From IMG/VR virus record IMGVR_UViG_3300009505_000085, positions 1-21,071 of that record: 21,071 nucleotides of DNA; one strand, 5' to 3'. Source of the DNA: a virus. Made by a program: the position numbers and the translations under genes. Positions 6,829-13,413 of the stretch are shown piece by piece; position 1 is the stretch's first letter; each line of letters opens with the position of its first letter. Under the pieces are notes generated by a model. It searched no databases, had not been told where the DNA came from, and worked only from the letters and a program-made list of their open reading frames with translations.

Positions 6829-7666
6829 GATAGATAGGACTATAGCCGAACACTGGCTATGGTCTGATGAGAAGAAACTAAAGTGGTGGCTTACGCTGCT
6901 TATGGAGGTCAACTACGCAGACAGTAAGATGTCTTTGGGATACAAAGTCTACCGTGTTAATAAGGGTCAGTCCTCTAACAGTATTAGAACTTGGGCGAAC
7001 ATTTTTAAGACAGGAACAAAGTCAGTTACTAAGTTCTTTCAGATGCTTGAGTTGGATGGATTGGTAACTAAGCAAACTATAGGCAAAGGGAAACAATCAA
7101 CCACACTCCTAACTGTCTGTAACTACGATAGTTACGAGCCGATAAGCTACGGATTGGAAACGCAAGAGAACACACAAGGGAGTACGCAAGAACAGACACA
7201 AGAGGTTACACGAGAGGGAGACAATAAGAAAAGGGAAAAAGATAAAAAAGAGAAAAAGGAAAAAGGGATACCTACACTTGAAGAAGTTATATCTTATGTT
7301 GTCGGTAGGGGTTACGACCAATCTATTGCCGAAAAGTTCTATGATTATTACCAAGACCGTACACCATCAAATGCAAGGTTATGGAGGGATAAGAACGGCA
7401 ACACCGTTAAGGATTGGAAGGGTAAGCTAACTCATGTATGGTTCAGGGATGCTGAGAAGCGTGATGTCAATGTTCCTGTCTTAGAGCCAGGGTGGAGATA
7501 TATTGATATGTCTGAGGCTTATGATATTGTTCGTAGTACTAACCCCGTAAGTCTGTCTGAGAAAGAGGCTAAGTCGGAGGGCGATGATTATGTCAGGAAG
7601 ATTATAAATATTAACCCATCATACAAAAGTGCTGGTGAAGGTTGGAAATACAGAGCAAGTAAATGA
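6815..7666 (+). CDS. Phage replication initiator, winged-helix DnaD/O-like
   Basis: A 283-aa protein with the layout of phage replication initiators. Residues 1-110 form a replisome-organiser-type winged helix (WLWSDEKKLKWWLTLLM; KSVTKFFQMLELDGLVTKQ; TTLLTVCNYDSYE). Residues 114-150 are a low-complexity linker, first TQEx repeats and then Lys/Glu-rich. Residues 152-213 are a helical domain with the conserved YDYYQ...VKDWKGKLTHVWFRD pattern seen at the C-termini of DnaD/DnaT-like phage proteins. It probably binds the origin and helps load the helicase encoded two genes downstream. The linker-coding DNA contains a 12-bp periodic array, as in lambda O, where the origin lies inside the initiator gene. 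Confidence 0.8.
   Translation: MGWIKIDRTIAEHWLWSDEKKLKWWLTLLMEVNYADSKMSLGYKVYRVNKGQSSNSIRTWANIFKTGTKSVTKFFQMLELDGLVTKQTIGKGKQSTTLLTVCNYDSYEPISYGLETQENTQGSTQEQTQEVTREGDNKKREKDKKEKKEKGIPTLEEVISYVVGRGYDQSIAEKFYDYYQDRTPSNARLWRDKNGNTVKDWKGKLTHVWFRDAEKRDVNVPVLEPGWRYIDMSEAYDIVRSTNPVSLSEKEAKSEGDDYVRKIININPSYKSAGEGWKYRASK
7160..7219 (+). repeat. Iteron-like array, five units at 12-bp spacing
   Basis: Five copies of a 9-bp unit start at 7160, 7172, 7184, 7196 and 7208, exactly 12 bp apart: ACGCAAGAG, ACACAAGGG, ACGCAAGAA, ACACAAGAG, ACACGAGAG (consensus ACRCAAGRG). The 3-bp spacers differ. A nearly pure purine stretch follows (about 7212-7266). The array is in frame within the initiator gene and encodes TQEN, TQGS, TQEQ, TQEV, TREG. 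It could therefore be a peptide-level linker repeat, a DNA-level iteron origin, or both. Position inside an initiator gene next to a purine/A-rich tract matches the lambda-type origin plan. Confidence 0.55.
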
Positions 7667-7935
7667 AAGTACATATACACTTGAGTAGTGAACATATTTC
7701 CGAAGAAGATAATATACGTTATGAGGATAATCCAATCGAAACGTATTGGGATATACCAGTGTTACCCAACAAGGGAGATAATATTGGATTAGAATCAATT
7801 GTAGGTATCCAAAATGTACCCGAATCAATAGACAATCGTAATCTGTCTTGGACTGTTGAGCGTATTTTTTACTTTAGAGATTATGACAGCTACAAGATAA
7901 TTCCAACAATTTACTTAGAAGGTAGAAAAAGATGA
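7663..7935 (+). CDS. Hypothetical protein
   Basis: A 90-aa protein joined to both neighbours by 4-nt ATGA overlaps, so it is translated with the initiator and the primase-helicase. Mostly beta (MKVHIHLSSEH, YWDIPVLPNKGDNI, SWTVERIFYFRDYDSYK), with an acidic first half and a basic end. No family recognised. The tight coupling suggests a replication accessory role, which is inference. Confidence 0.65.
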   Translation: MKVHIHLSSEHISEEDNIRYEDNPIETYWDIPVLPNKGDNIGLESIVGIQNVPESIDNRNLSWTVERIFYFRDYDSYKIIPTIYLEGRKR

Positions 7936-9794
7936 CAGAACTGTTTGAAAGAGAGATAAGCATATACGAGAGTCTGTTCGATGTAGACTCTTCTCATGTG
8001 ATTACTGTAGGTCAAGCTCTAAAACGAATCAAGCAAGGTAAGAGCAGAGGGAAGGTTGAGCAAATAAGGAGACTTGGTAGCGGAGAAGAACGTGATAGTG
8101 TTAAGAAGAGTCTTCCATCGCCATTGTTTTCAGGAGTCTTCAAGTCACGTAACGACAACAACATAATCTCATACACGGGATTGATATGCTTGGACTTTGA
8201 CCACTGTAATATCGCTGACAAGATAGCCGAACTAAAGAGGAGTAAATATGTAGTGTCTTGCTGGGTGTCTCCAAGCGGTAATGGAGTTAAGGCTTTAGTT
8301 CAAGTTTCAGAGCCTGAGAGACACTTAGAACATTTCGATGCGCTTCTTGAGGACTTTAAAGACCTTGATCCGTCAGGAAGAAACCTTAGTAGGATATGCT
8401 TTGAGTCTTACGACCCTAAGATTTACGTTGCAAGGAAGTGGGATGTGTATGATAGGTTTGTTGAGAAGGTGTACGAGGCTATGCCCATCAAGGTAACGAC
8501 AAACAACACCGTCTACGAGAAGCTAAAGAAGTGGATGATTAACAAGGGCGAGGGTTTCTTTGAAGGTAACCGAAACAATTTCGTATTCAAACTTACCTGT
8601 GGATGTCTGAGGTTCGGTCTTACCAAAGACGAAGTACGTGACTCTATGATTGGCGATTTCTGCGGAGGTTCGTTTACTGTGAAGGAGTTAGATGTTATTT
8701 TAAACTCTGTCTACAGAAACTACATCTCAGACTTTAATACTGCCGAGTTTACTGATGACGATAGGCTCATACATAGCGTAACAAGGGAGAGCATAGAAGA
8801 GAAGCTTGAATCATTAGATGGACCGCTTGAGGATGTGATATACCTTAACGACATATTTGACGATATGCTCAAGGACTTTCACTCTGGAAATCAGAAGGGT
8901 GAGACAACGCACTTTCCAGGTATTGACGAAAGGTTCAGGTGGATGCGTGGTGAGATAACAATTGTAGGTGGCATTGGTAACTTCGGTAAGTCTACGATGA
9001 TGTTACAGCTAATGCTTATGAAATCTTTGATGGACGGGTATAAGTGGGCGATATTCTCTCCCGAACAGTATCCACCTAAGTTCTTTTACAACCAATTGAT
9101 TCACGCTATGGTAGGAAAGTCACCGTACAAACATCATCAGAACCAAATGTCTGAGGAAGAATATCGTAAGGCGGCTGAGAAGATTAACGACAAGTTCTTT
9201 TTCATCTACCCTGAGAAGGAGATGCCAAGTCAGGACTACATAAACAGAAAGTTCGTGGAGACAATGATTAAGCACAACATCGATGGGTGTATGATTGACC
9301 CGTTTAATGCGATATACCGTGACCGAAGTACAAGAATGCGTGACGATCAGTATCTTGAGGACTTCTTCCGAGTACAGAAGAAGTTTGCTTTGGAGAATAA
9401 CGTCTACATGGTGATTGTAGCACACCCAAACAGCTCCATACAGAAGGATGAGCGTACAGGTGACTACAAAACCCCAAGGGTGTATGATTTTGCAGGTGGG
9501 GCAATGTGGAACAATAAGGCTGATAACATAATAATGTTTCACAGACCATTCTACAACTCACAACCGCAAGACTCTACGTCTTTATTTATTTCTCAGAAGA
9601 TTAAGAAAAAGGAGCTGAACGGGACTACTGGCGAGGCTATGCTCACATACGATGTGATGAAAGGTCGATTCTATGACGATGGGATTAACCCCTTAGAGAG
9701 GGATGAAAATGCATACACAGTACCTAACAGTAGGGCTATGATTAACGCAAGGCTTCCATATAATGATGACGATAATTTGGATGTTCCATTTTAG
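7932..9794 (+). CDS. Primase-helicase: BT4734/VirE-type primase fused to SF4 helicase
   Basis: A 620-aa fusion. Residues about 60-175 match the BT4734/VirE N-terminal type archaeo-eukaryotic primase domain: GLICLDFDHCN has the metal-binding Asp pair (D88, D90), and WVSPSGNGVKALVQV (111-125) the second motif. Residues about 195-265 form a helical primase-C-type linker (FEGNRNNFVFKLTCGCLRFG). Residues about 325-580 are a RecA/DnaB-like ATPase: Walker A GGIGNFGKST (346-355), ATFSPEQ-equivalent AIFSPEQ (373-379), Walker B GCMIDPF (452-458) and VIVAHPN (494-500). It would unwind and prime DNA at the phage fork. The extreme C-terminus, DDDNLDVPF, mimics the acidic tip of SSB proteins. The start overlaps the previous stop (ATGA). 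Confidence 0.85.
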   Translation: MTELFEREISIYESLFDVDSSHVITVGQALKRIKQGKSRGKVEQIRRLGSGEERDSVKKSLPSPLFSGVFKSRNDNNIISYTGLICLDFDHCNIADKIAELKRSKYVVSCWVSPSGNGVKALVQVSEPERHLEHFDALLEDFKDLDPSGRNLSRICFESYDPKIYVARKWDVYDRFVEKVYEAMPIKVTTNNTVYEKLKKWMINKGEGFFEGNRNNFVFKLTCGCLRFGLTKDEVRDSMIGDFCGGSFTVKELDVILNSVYRNYISDFNTAEFTDDDRLIHSVTRESIEEKLESLDGPLEDVIYLNDIFDDMLKDFHSGNQKGETTHFPGIDERFRWMRGEITIVGGIGNFGKSTMMLQLMLMKSLMDGYKWAIFSPEQYPPKFFYNQLIHAMVGKSPYKHHQNQMSEEEYRKAAEKINDKFFFIYPEKEMPSQDYINRKFVETMIKHNIDGCMIDPFNAIYRDRSTRMRDDQYLEDFFRVQKKFALENNVYMVIVAHPNSSIQKDERTGDYKTPRVYDFAGGAMWNNKADNIIMFHRPFYNSQPQDSTSLFISQKIKKKELNGTTGEAMLTYDVMKGRFYDDGINPLERDENAYTVPNSRAMINARLPYNDDDNLDVPF

Positions 9795-9796
9795 CT

Positions 9797-9816
9797 AACG
9801 GTTTGGCTATGTGTAG
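9797..9816 (+). repeat. Intergenic AACGG..GGCTATG motif, copy A
   Basis: The 67-nt gap after the helicase gene contains AACGGTTTGGCTATGTGTAG. Two related copies lie after each of the next two genes. Around this copy an imperfect hairpin can be drawn: GGT (9800-9802), GGC (9805-9807), a 10-nt loop, GCC (9818-9820), ACC (9822-9824), with unpaired bases between the arms. Beyond the repeat the gap is A/T-rich with no clear promoter. Confidence 0.5.
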
Positions 9817-9861
9817 TGCCGACCTTGATAAATTACTGCACTAATAAATAAAGATAAAATT

Positions 9862-10074
9862 ATGAGTAAAGAACTGAACAACCAAGAGGAAAATAAGGCA
9901 TTACATATAGGAGGTGTTGTGCGTAGTGCGGATGTAAATATAGTAGATAGCGATATTGCAACCATTGAAGCCTTACACGATTTATTATTAGATGCTCACG
10001 GATATTCACTTGACTTTAGAACACTGAGAAAAGCTAGGGAATTAACTGCAAAAATGTATAAAGCACTTTATTAG
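9862..10074 (+). CDS. Hypothetical protein in motif-bracketed insertion
   Basis: A 70-aa protein. The N-terminus is polar (MSKELNNQEENK), then a strand (ALHIGGVVRSADVNIV) and two helices (ATIEALHDLLLDAHGYS, RTLRKARELTAKMYKALY). No family recognised. Unlike other genes in this arm it is separated from both neighbours by about 60 nt, and each gap carries a copy of the AACGG..GGCTATG motif. This suggests it entered as a unit. Confidence 0.6.
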   Translation: MSKELNNQEENKALHIGGVVRSADVNIVDSDIATIEALHDLLLDAHGYSLDFRTLRKARELTAKMYKALY

Positions 10075-10084
10075 TATTACGCAC

Positions 10085-10105
10085 AACGGCTACGGCTATG
10101 CACAG
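10085..10105 (+). repeat. Intergenic AACGG..GGCTATG motif, copy B
   Basis: AACGGCTACGGCTATGCACAG lies 10 nt after the stop of the 70-aa gene. It differs from copy A mainly by one inserted base and a changed 3' end; CGGCTA is doubled in tandem. A further AACGG occurs in the same gap near 10113. From memory, closely similar motifs recur between genes in Bacteroidota genomes; I could not check this. Confidence 0.5.
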
Positions 10106-10132
10106 AAATTTTAACGGATTAAAACAACGAAA

Positions 10133-10396
10133 ATGAATACACCAGAAGATTTTTTGAAAGGAATAAATATTAAGGATAGGACTATTAGAGTTCTTACGTT
10201 CAGCGACAAAAATTATATGCTAACTGATTTAATGCTTGACTATGCCAAAGTTTACAGCGAAAGTTTAGTTGCAAAAGTTGATATAGCTGATGTTGTAGGG
10301 CGAAGCGAACAGTTAGTTTGCGATTCTTATTATGCAAACAACCTTTCAATGCAAAAAGAATGTTTGAATTGTGGAAAATTATCAACAGAGCATTAG
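10133..10396 (+). CDS. Hypothetical protein in motif-bracketed insertion
   Basis: An 87-aa protein (MNTPEDFLKGINIKDRTIRVLTFSD at its start, given here as a 20-residue-class lead) with a helical middle (YMLTDLMLDYAKVYSESLV) and a CLNCG pair of Cys near the end (residues 78-81). Its opening resembles many short flavobacterial hypothetical proteins that begin with a xxDFLKG-type helix. It is flanked by motif copies B and C and has 58-64 nt gaps on both sides. Stop is TAG. Function unknown. Confidence 0.6.
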   Translation: MNTPEDFLKGINIKDRTIRVLTFSDKNYMLTDLMLDYAKVYSESLVAKVDIADVVGRSEQLVCDSYYANNLSMQKECLNCGKLSTEH

Positions 10397-10412
10397 CAAA
10401 CTAATTGCCTAC

Positions 10413-10431
10413 AACGCCTAGCTATACATAG
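10413..10431 (+). repeat. Intergenic AACGG..GGCTATG motif, copy C
   Basis: AACGCCTAGCTATACATAG, the most diverged copy, lies 16 nt after the 87-aa gene. It contains an inverted repeat, CCTA (10417-10420) and TAGG (10429-10432), around an 8-nt loop. An outer pairing AAC/GTT (10413-10415 with 10432-10434) leaves two bases bulged. Copies A and C thus both allow imperfect hairpins with unpaired bases, a feature also of integron attC sites. Confidence 0.45.
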
Positions 10432-10460
10432 GTTATGTTCTGAATAACTAAATTAGCAAT

Positions 10461-10580
10461 ATGAAGAAAAAAGAAAGGGTAATAGATAGGTTGATCAAGT
10501 ATCAACAGGACTACGAGAAGTATATGCAACTAATAAGGGAGCAACTACATATACATAATTCTAAAAAGAAAGAAGGATGA
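10461..10580 (+). CDS. Possible 39-aa charged helical protein
   Basis: ATG 10461 opens 39 codons, and the TGA at 10578-10580 overlaps the exonuclease ATG by 4 nt. The product (MKKKERVIDRLIKYQQDYEK...) is a single basic, probably coiled helix. The ATGA junction matches the general coupling style of this arm, which supports it as a gene despite its length. No family recognised. Confidence 0.5.
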   Translation: MKKKERVIDRLIKYQQDYEKYMQLIREQLHIHNSKKKEG

Positions 10581-11692
10581 AATACGAATGGGTAACAGAA
10601 ATTAAAGACAGAACCCCTGAGTGGTTCGAGTACAGGAAGAACGGACTAGGAGCATCGTCTGCCGCAATAGTCTGCGGTATAAGCCCCTATAAACCTACAC
10701 CGATGCAGCTTTACCACGAGAAGGTGGGGACAATGGAGTCAGAGAGTTTTATGTCTGCACCTGCATTTCACGGTATATACCAAGAGGAGTACGTTGCTAA
10801 CCTTTGGAAGTATTACGATGGCACTGAGGAAGGCTATATGGAGCAGTTTGAAAGTGGGAATATTATACGCCAGGCTGACCATCTTGTGGGATTCGTACAG
10901 AACCCTAAGTACCCACACCTTTATTGCAACTTGGACAGGGTTATTGAGAAGGGTTCACGCAAGCTAAACGAGGACGGAACATTGTCTGATGAGTTGACAA
11001 GTAAACCTTGTCCACTGGAGATAAAGACAATGAATGGTTTTGTCTACAAGAAGTACGATGGCGTTCCTGATATGTACATAATACAGGTTCATCAGCAGAT
11101 GTTGATAATGGAGTGTGACTACGCTGAGATTGCTATACTGATTGACGGAAGAGGCTTTAAGGTATTTCCAATAGAACGTAACGAGGAAATCATTGAGATG
11201 ATAACCGAAAGCACCTACGATTTTTGGAAGAGAGTTATACAAGGAAGACAGGCGTTTATTCAAGCAGAGCAAGCTAAAGAAGACGGAGACTACGACAAGT
11301 ACGATGACTGGATGGGAGTTATCCAACACCTTGAGCCTGAACCTAACGACAACGAACACTACTCAGCGTTTATATCGGAGACTCACGAGGTGGAGCAAGA
11401 GATAATGCAGGGAGATGAAGACCTGTTAATGCAGTGCAAGCACCTTCAGACAGTTAAGTCGATGATTAAGCAACTTGAGAAAGAGAAGCGTGAACTTGAG
11501 AATAAGATAAAGAACGAGTTCAGAAAGGAGTCTGTTGAGAAGATTGAGTTCCCAGCAAATGGCTACATGAGATACTACCAACGTGCCAACAATAAAACTA
11601 AAATGTTGGACGTAAGAATCAACAAGCCAGACGAGTTCACTATAGGTGTAGAGTTAGAAAAAATAGACAGAGAAATAGGATATATCATCTAA
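10577..11692 (+). CDS. YqaJ-type viral recombinase/exonuclease
   Basis: A 371-aa PD-(D/E)XK nuclease of the YqaJ family, the counterpart of lambda exonuclease. Key features are WFEYRKNGLGASSAAIVCGISPY-type opening (residues 16-38), a catalytic Asp in YCNLDRVI (D120), the ExK pair in CPLEIKT (E148, K150) and a helix with a conserved Gln (IIQVHQQMLIM, Q170). Residues about 280-315 form a coiled coil (MIKQLEKEKRELENKIKNE), a common C-terminal addition in phage YqaJ proteins. It should degrade one strand from double-strand ends to give ssDNA for the Erf annealing protein encoded 18 nt downstream. Confidence 0.88.
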   Translation: MKYEWVTEIKDRTPEWFEYRKNGLGASSAAIVCGISPYKPTPMQLYHEKVGTMESESFMSAPAFHGIYQEEYVANLWKYYDGTEEGYMEQFESGNIIRQADHLVGFVQNPKYPHLYCNLDRVIEKGSRKLNEDGTLSDELTSKPCPLEIKTMNGFVYKKYDGVPDMYIIQVHQQMLIMECDYAEIAILIDGRGFKVFPIERNEEIIEMITESTYDFWKRVIQGRQAFIQAEQAKEDGDYDKYDDWMGVIQHLEPEPNDNEHYSAFISETHEVEQEIMQGDEDLLMQCKHLQTVKSMIKQLEKEKRELENKIKNEFRKESVEKIEFPANGYMRYYQRANNKTKMLDVRINKPDEFTIGVELEKIDREIGYII

Positions 11693-11710
11693 TAATTATA
11701 CTTTAGCGCA

Positions 11711-12304
11711 ATGGAAAAACTAATAAAACTACAGAACGAACTCAATGTTCCTAAGACCGAGCTTAATAAGTTTGGAGGGTATAAATATAGAACTGTAGAA
11801 CAAATTCTTGAGGCTGTAAAGCCACTACTTGACAAGCATGGTCTTTGCTTAAATCTAACCGATAGCGTTAGAGAACTATGTGGGATTCCATACACAGAGG
11901 CAAACGCATCTATTTTTACTATAGACCCCAAAACAAAAGAGCGTGTTTTAATAGCGTCCTCATATGGTTACGCAGGGATAGATGTTAACCAAAAAGGAAT
12001 GAGCCTGGGGCAATGCTTCGGAGCGTCTTCATCGTATGCTCGTAAGTATGCATTGAATGGACTTCTGTTGATTGACGATAACAAAGACCCTGACGTAACA
12101 AACAATCACTCTACTGCAAAACCAAGGAAGACAACTACCGTAGAGAAGAAGGCAGGAGCAAAGAAAAAGGTAATGGCAGGTACTTCTGAGTACAATAAAC
12201 TACTTAAATGGATTGACTCGCCTAAAGGGTCAATAGAAAAAGCACTTGAGATGTACGACATCGACAAGGCTACGGAAAATATCATAAGAAAAACAATTAA
12301 ATAA
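11711..12304 (+). CDS. erf: Erf-family single-strand annealing protein
   Basis: A 197-aa member of the ERF superfamily, which anneals complementary ssDNA during phage recombination. The two family signatures are present: NKFGGYKYRTVEQILEAVKP (19-38) and SLGQCFGASSSYARKYAL-NGLLLIDD (98-123), with DPD after. A Thr/Lys-rich linker (about 130-155) joins a short helical C-terminal domain, the usual layout. It sits between the YqaJ exonuclease and SSB, forming an exonuclease-annealase-SSB module like lambda Red. The start at 11711 lies 18 nt after the exonuclease stop. Confidence 0.88.
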   Translation: MEKLIKLQNELNVPKTELNKFGGYKYRTVEQILEAVKPLLDKHGLCLNLTDSVRELCGIPYTEANASIFTIDPKTKERVLIASSYGYAGIDVNQKGMSLGQCFGASSSYARKYALNGLLLIDDNKDPDVTNNHSTAKPRKTTTVEKKAGAKKKVMAGTSEYNKLLKWIDSPKGSIEKALEMYDIDKATENIIRKTIK

Positions 12305-12315
12305 ATCCAAGTAAA

Positions 12316-12705
12316 ATGAGTTCAGTAAACAAAGTAATCCTAATCGGAAACGTAGGTAAAGACCCAGAGGTTAAGCAATTAACAAACGGCAAGGTAGCCA
12401 ACATGGTTATGGCAACGTCTGAAAGGTACAAGGATAAAAACGGTGACCGTCAGGAGAAGACCGAATGGCACAACATCGTTATCTACGGAAAACTTGTAGA
12501 CATCGTTGAGAAGTATGTCAATAAGGGAGACAAGTTATATATTGAGGGAAGTATTACCACACGTAAGTGGCAAGATAAAGAAGGAAACGACAGATACAAT
12601 ACCGAAGTAAAGGCATTCAATATGACTATGCTTGGTGGAACGGAGAAGAGGTCAACTCAGCCAGAGGCAGTAGCGGCAGGCGGAGAAGATGATTTGCCTT
12701 TCTAA
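12316..12705 (+). CDS. ssb: Single-stranded DNA-binding protein
   Basis: A 129-aa bacterial-type SSB with an OB fold over residues 1-110: NKVILIGNVGKDPEVKQL, an FMATS-like VMATSERYKD, TEWHNIVIYGKLVDIVEKYV, KGDKLYIEGSITTRKWQDK. A short linker ends in the acidic tip GGEDDLPF, which binds partner proteins in known SSBs. It is shorter than most host SSBs because the linker is brief. It coats ssDNA during replication and recombination. It is the last gene before the terminator of the early unit. Confidence 0.95.
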   Translation: MSSVNKVILIGNVGKDPEVKQLTNGKVANMVMATSERYKDKNGDRQEKTEWHNIVIYGKLVDIVEKYVNKGDKLYIEGSITTRKWQDKEGNDRYNTEVKAFNMTMLGGTEKRSTQPEAVAAGGEDDLPF

Positions 12706-12726
12706 GTATCTGATTATCAGTTAGTT

Positions 12727-12758
12727 AAGAAGCCCTGTCGTAATGATGGGGCTTCTTT
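12727..12758 (+). terminator. Rho-independent terminator of the early operon
   Basis: An inverted repeat begins with AAGAAGCCC (12727-12735) and ends with GGGCTTCTT (12749-12757): 9 perfect pairs, extendable by TGTC/GATG with two wobbles to 13 bp around a GTAAT loop. The following T run is short (CTTCTTTGTATATTT). It stands 22 nt after the SSB stop. Confidence 0.8.
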
Positions 12759-12759
12759 G

Positions 12760-12767
12760 TATATTTG
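12760..12767 (+). promoter_or_regulatory. Putative TAnnTTTG -7 box for the HTH gene
   Basis: TATATTTG matches the Bacteroidota sigma-factor -7 consensus TAnnTTTG and lies 3 nt before the ATG of the HTH gene, directly after the terminator. No TTG at the usual -33 distance was seen, since that place is taken by the terminator stem. The transcript would be leaderless or nearly so. Confidence 0.45.
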
Positions 12768-12770
12768 AGC

Positions 12771-13145
12771 ATGGCTTACAAAAGAAAATTTAAACTTACA
12801 ATTACAGACGAGGTGTACGAGAAGATGCAATCTCGTAATCAACTTTGGACGAGGGAGGCTTTCGATCAGTCTGAGGAGCTTGCAGGGCAGTTCAAGGACA
12901 ACATCATATATATGTGCGAGAAGAAGGGAGTAAAAATAACCGAGATGGTTAAATGGCTGAATGAGATGGGTCTTAAATTCCAAATAAGAAGGCTATACAA
13001 ATGGGGGGAGGTACACGCAATTTACCCTACGCTTATAGAGATTACATTCTTCTCTAAGTATTTTGAGATAGACCCAGGAAGAATGGTAAGTAAAGACCTA
13101 CGTGCTGTAGACAGACTAAAGGGTATTTCTAAAGAGAATATCTAG
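12771..13145 (+). CDS. HTH transcriptional regulator, Cro/C1-like
   Basis: A 124-aa protein. Residues about 41-109 fit a Cro/C1 (XRE) helix-turn-helix with an extended turn: NIIYMCEKKGVKITEMVKWL, then IRRLYKWGEVHAIYPTLIEI, then FFSKYFEIDPGRMVSKDL. The N-terminal 40 residues are basic and charged. Start chosen at ATG 12771; a TTG 6 nt upstream falls within the TATATTTG box. It sits alone between the early terminator and the convergent late genes, a natural position for an early/late or lysogeny regulator (inference). The last 30 bp overlap the end of the opposite-strand gene. Confidence 0.7.
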   Translation: MAYKRKFKLTITDEVYEKMQSRNQLWTREAFDQSEELAGQFKDNIIYMCEKKGVKITEMVKWLNEMGLKFQIRRLYKWGEVHAIYPTLIEITFFSKYFEIDPGRMVSKDLRAVDRLKGISKENI

Positions 13146-13397
13146 CATATCCTCCATTTCAGATGTCATCTTAACATCCATGTAGGATCCATCTGAGAAC
13201 ACAAGAGATGCTACTGCTTTGTTGTTGATGTTTCTAGTGTAAGCTCTTGTCACATCCTCTATATGAAACCAACCCACTGATTCTTCGTAATTTGGTTTTG
13301 GAAGTGGCGGTGGAGATGGAAGGTTAAGCTTCTCATTCTCTTCCTTTGCCATTTCAATTTCTTCGATGTTCGTGCAGATAAATGTAGATGCTCTCAT
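13116..13397 (-). CDS. Hypothetical protein with proline-rich segment
   Basis: A 93-aa protein, last gene of the minus-strand unit. A helical N-terminus (IEEIEMAKEENEKLN) is followed by LPSPPPLPKP (26-35) and a beta-like C-terminal domain (AVASLVFSDGSYMDVKMTSEM, about 61-81). A later Met at residue 16 could be the start, which would leave a 50-nt leader after the TATCTTTG box. The 3' end overlaps the convergent HTH gene by 30 bp. No family recognised. Confidence 0.6.
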   Translation of the reverse strand: MRASTFICTNIEEIEMAKEENEKLNLPSPPPLPKPNYEESVGWFHIEDVTRAYTRNINNKAVASLVFSDGSYMDVKMTSEMEDMLDILFRNTL

Positions 13398-13401
13398 GCA
13401 T

Positions 13402-13409
13402 CAAAGATA
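13402..13409 (-). promoter_or_regulatory. Putative TAnnTTTG -7 box, minus strand
   Basis: On the minus strand TATCTTTG lies 4 nt upstream of the ATG at 13397 and fits the Bacteroidota -7 consensus. No convincing TTG at -33 was seen. It could give the last gene of the late operon its own transcript. Confidence 0.35.
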
Positions 13410-13413
13410 CGAA

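Noticed and set aside
9120-9561. Two overlapping minus-strand ORFs of 140 and 85 codons inside the helicase gene
   Set aside because: They lie wholly opposite the conserved ATPase domain, show no family features, and are in no operon.
10370-10378. TGTGGAAAA, a DnaA-box-like sequence on the minus strand
   Set aside because: A single copy inside a coding region, with no partner boxes nearby; expected by chance in this base composition.
11696-11710. TATACTTTAGC before the Erf gene as a TAnnTTTG promoter
   Set aside because: The last base of the box is A, not G, no -33 TTG is visible, and the gene is only 18 nt behind the exonuclease gene.
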